Assembly: GCA_029227815.1 (NCBI GenBank)
Contig: CP118523.1
Coordinates: forward strand, 2,170,001 to 2,234,000
Direction of reading: 5' to 3'
Source of the DNA: Clostridiaceae bacterium M8S5
GTDB taxonomy: Bacteria > Bacillota > Clostridia > Tissierellales > MCWD3
Length of the DNA: 64,000 bases
The notes beneath the pieces were generated by a model. The model was given only the letters and a program-made list of their open reading frames with translations, made no database searches and had not been told where the DNA came from. Both the position numbers and the translations under genes were made by a program. The first letter of the stretch is position 1. Each line of letters opens with the position of its first letter. Shown piece by piece: positions 63,574-64,000 of this stretch.

Positions 63574-63604
63574 ATTGTAAAGGACGACACGACGTCAAAG
63601 TCAA
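63574..63604 (-). promoter_or_regulatory. MerR-type promoter with 19-bp spacer
   Basis: TTGACT (63599-63604) and TACAAT (63574-63579) are 19 bp apart, the over-long spacing typical of MerR-activated promoters. The spacer contains GACGTCGTGTCGTC, an imperfect dyad (GACG/CGTC). It indicates autoregulation. Confidence 0.75.
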
Positions 63605-63723
63605 GTGTTGGTTACTAGGTATTTTATTTTTTCTTAACTATTTTTACTATATCCTTTTATATATACTTTTTCAATTATATTAATTATAGGAACTTTCATC
63701 TTATTATTTGCAGTTATTATGAT

Positions 63724-64000
63724 TTATTTTTCCTTGTAGACAAAATGTTTAATTTCTTCTGGTAATGAAAACAAATATTGCTTTATATTTGCTGGGCAAA
63801 CCACTATATCATCTAACTTTGATAATGGAATCCAGCAAAAATCCAAATTAACTCTTATATCACCTAACTCATCTATAGCTTTAAATGTCCCATCCAGAGG
63901 TATTTGATCCTCTTCACATAATGAAACTACATAATACAAGCTAATTTGTTGACATGGTCTATCTCCCCAAGGAAAAAAATTTTCTCCTACCATAATAAGT
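63724..64000 (-). CDS. NUDIX hydrolase (5' end cut by window)
   Basis: Only about 92 C-terminal codons are present. FFPWGDRPCQQISLYYVVSL and IRVNLDFCWIPLSKLDDI match the C-terminal half of NUDIX proteins of the Firmicute NUDIX-resistance type. The NUDIX box itself would lie beyond 64000. The frame is open to the window edge. Substrate unknown. Confidence 0.75.
   Translation of the reverse strand, partial: LIMVGENFFPWGDRPCQQISLYYVVSLCEEDQIPLDGTFKAIDELGDIRVNLDFCWIPLSKLDDIVVCPANIKQYLFSLPEEIKHFVYKEK

Noticed and set aside
1..64000. CRISPR arrays, tRNA or rRNA genes
   Set aside because: No regularly spaced direct repeats and no recognisable cloverleaf or rRNA segments were seen on either strand.

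Overview
The window is AT-rich (roughly 70% A+T by eye) DNA from a low-GC Firmicute, most likely a Clostridia-class anaerobe. The evidence is strong GGAGG ribosome sites, lipobox lipoproteins, LytTR and ECF regulators, DUF2975/HTH pairs, and many single-gene acetyltransferase, kinase and methyltransferase cassettes. Almost every gene is on the minus strand. Plus-strand exceptions are the DUF2975/HTH pairs (31-32.6 kb), a 180-aa membrane gene (57 kb) and a WYL regulator (61-62 kb). I found no rRNA, tRNA, CRISPR array or intact insertion sequence.

Layout. 1-4.6 kb: an operon for an M29-like metallohydrolase, a PepV-type dipeptidase, a GPH-type symporter and an Asp/Glu/hydantoin racemase, probably for uptake and breakdown of small peptides or amino-acid derivatives. 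4.8-7 kb: an alpha/beta-hydrolase, LytTR and DUF3021 operon, preceded by helically phased direct repeats that look like the LytTR operator. 7-10.4 kb: a methyltransferase and a PadR-controlled operon. 11-30 kb: mostly monocistronic cassettes (APH-like kinases, VOC proteins, GNATs, methyltransferases, lipoproteins, gamma-glutamyltranspeptidase, an adenosine-deaminase-like enzyme, AraC/GyrI regulator, PlsC, nucleotidyltransferase, Sel1 protein). 30-35.5 kb: duplicated modules, namely two tandem DUF2975 + HTH pairs and two tandem TNF/C1q-like surface proteins, mixed with decayed genes. 35.7-42.5 kb: a compact island that looks devoted to DNA damage or antibiotic resistance, with AraC/GyrI, UvrA-like ABC ATPase and cytosolic serine hydrolase in one operon and PEP-mutase-like and Ada in the next.

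43-48 kb: more GNAT, methyltransferase and kinase cassettes; one kinase appears to use a CTG start. 48.4-51.9 kb: response regulator, ABC ATPase, permease and histidine kinase operon. 52-57 kb: a gene graveyard (AbiEii-like remnant, decayed unknown gene, Nif3-like tail) around an ECF sigma factor and a secreted Amidase_6 protein. It includes a shrunken second copy of pieces of the 48.4-52.7 kb locus in the same order. 57-64 kb: methyltransferase, a GC-richer structured block, LspA-like peptidase, GNAT, S51 peptidase divergent from a WYL regulator across a palindrome with overlapping promoters, MerR/GyrI regulator with a 19-bp spacer promoter, and a NUDIX gene cut by the window edge.

The theme is small-molecule sensing and detoxification: many modification enzymes plus four regulators of the AraC/MerR-GyrI and PadR types, alongside heavy gene duplication and decay. 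All functional calls come from reading motifs by eye; no database search was run.
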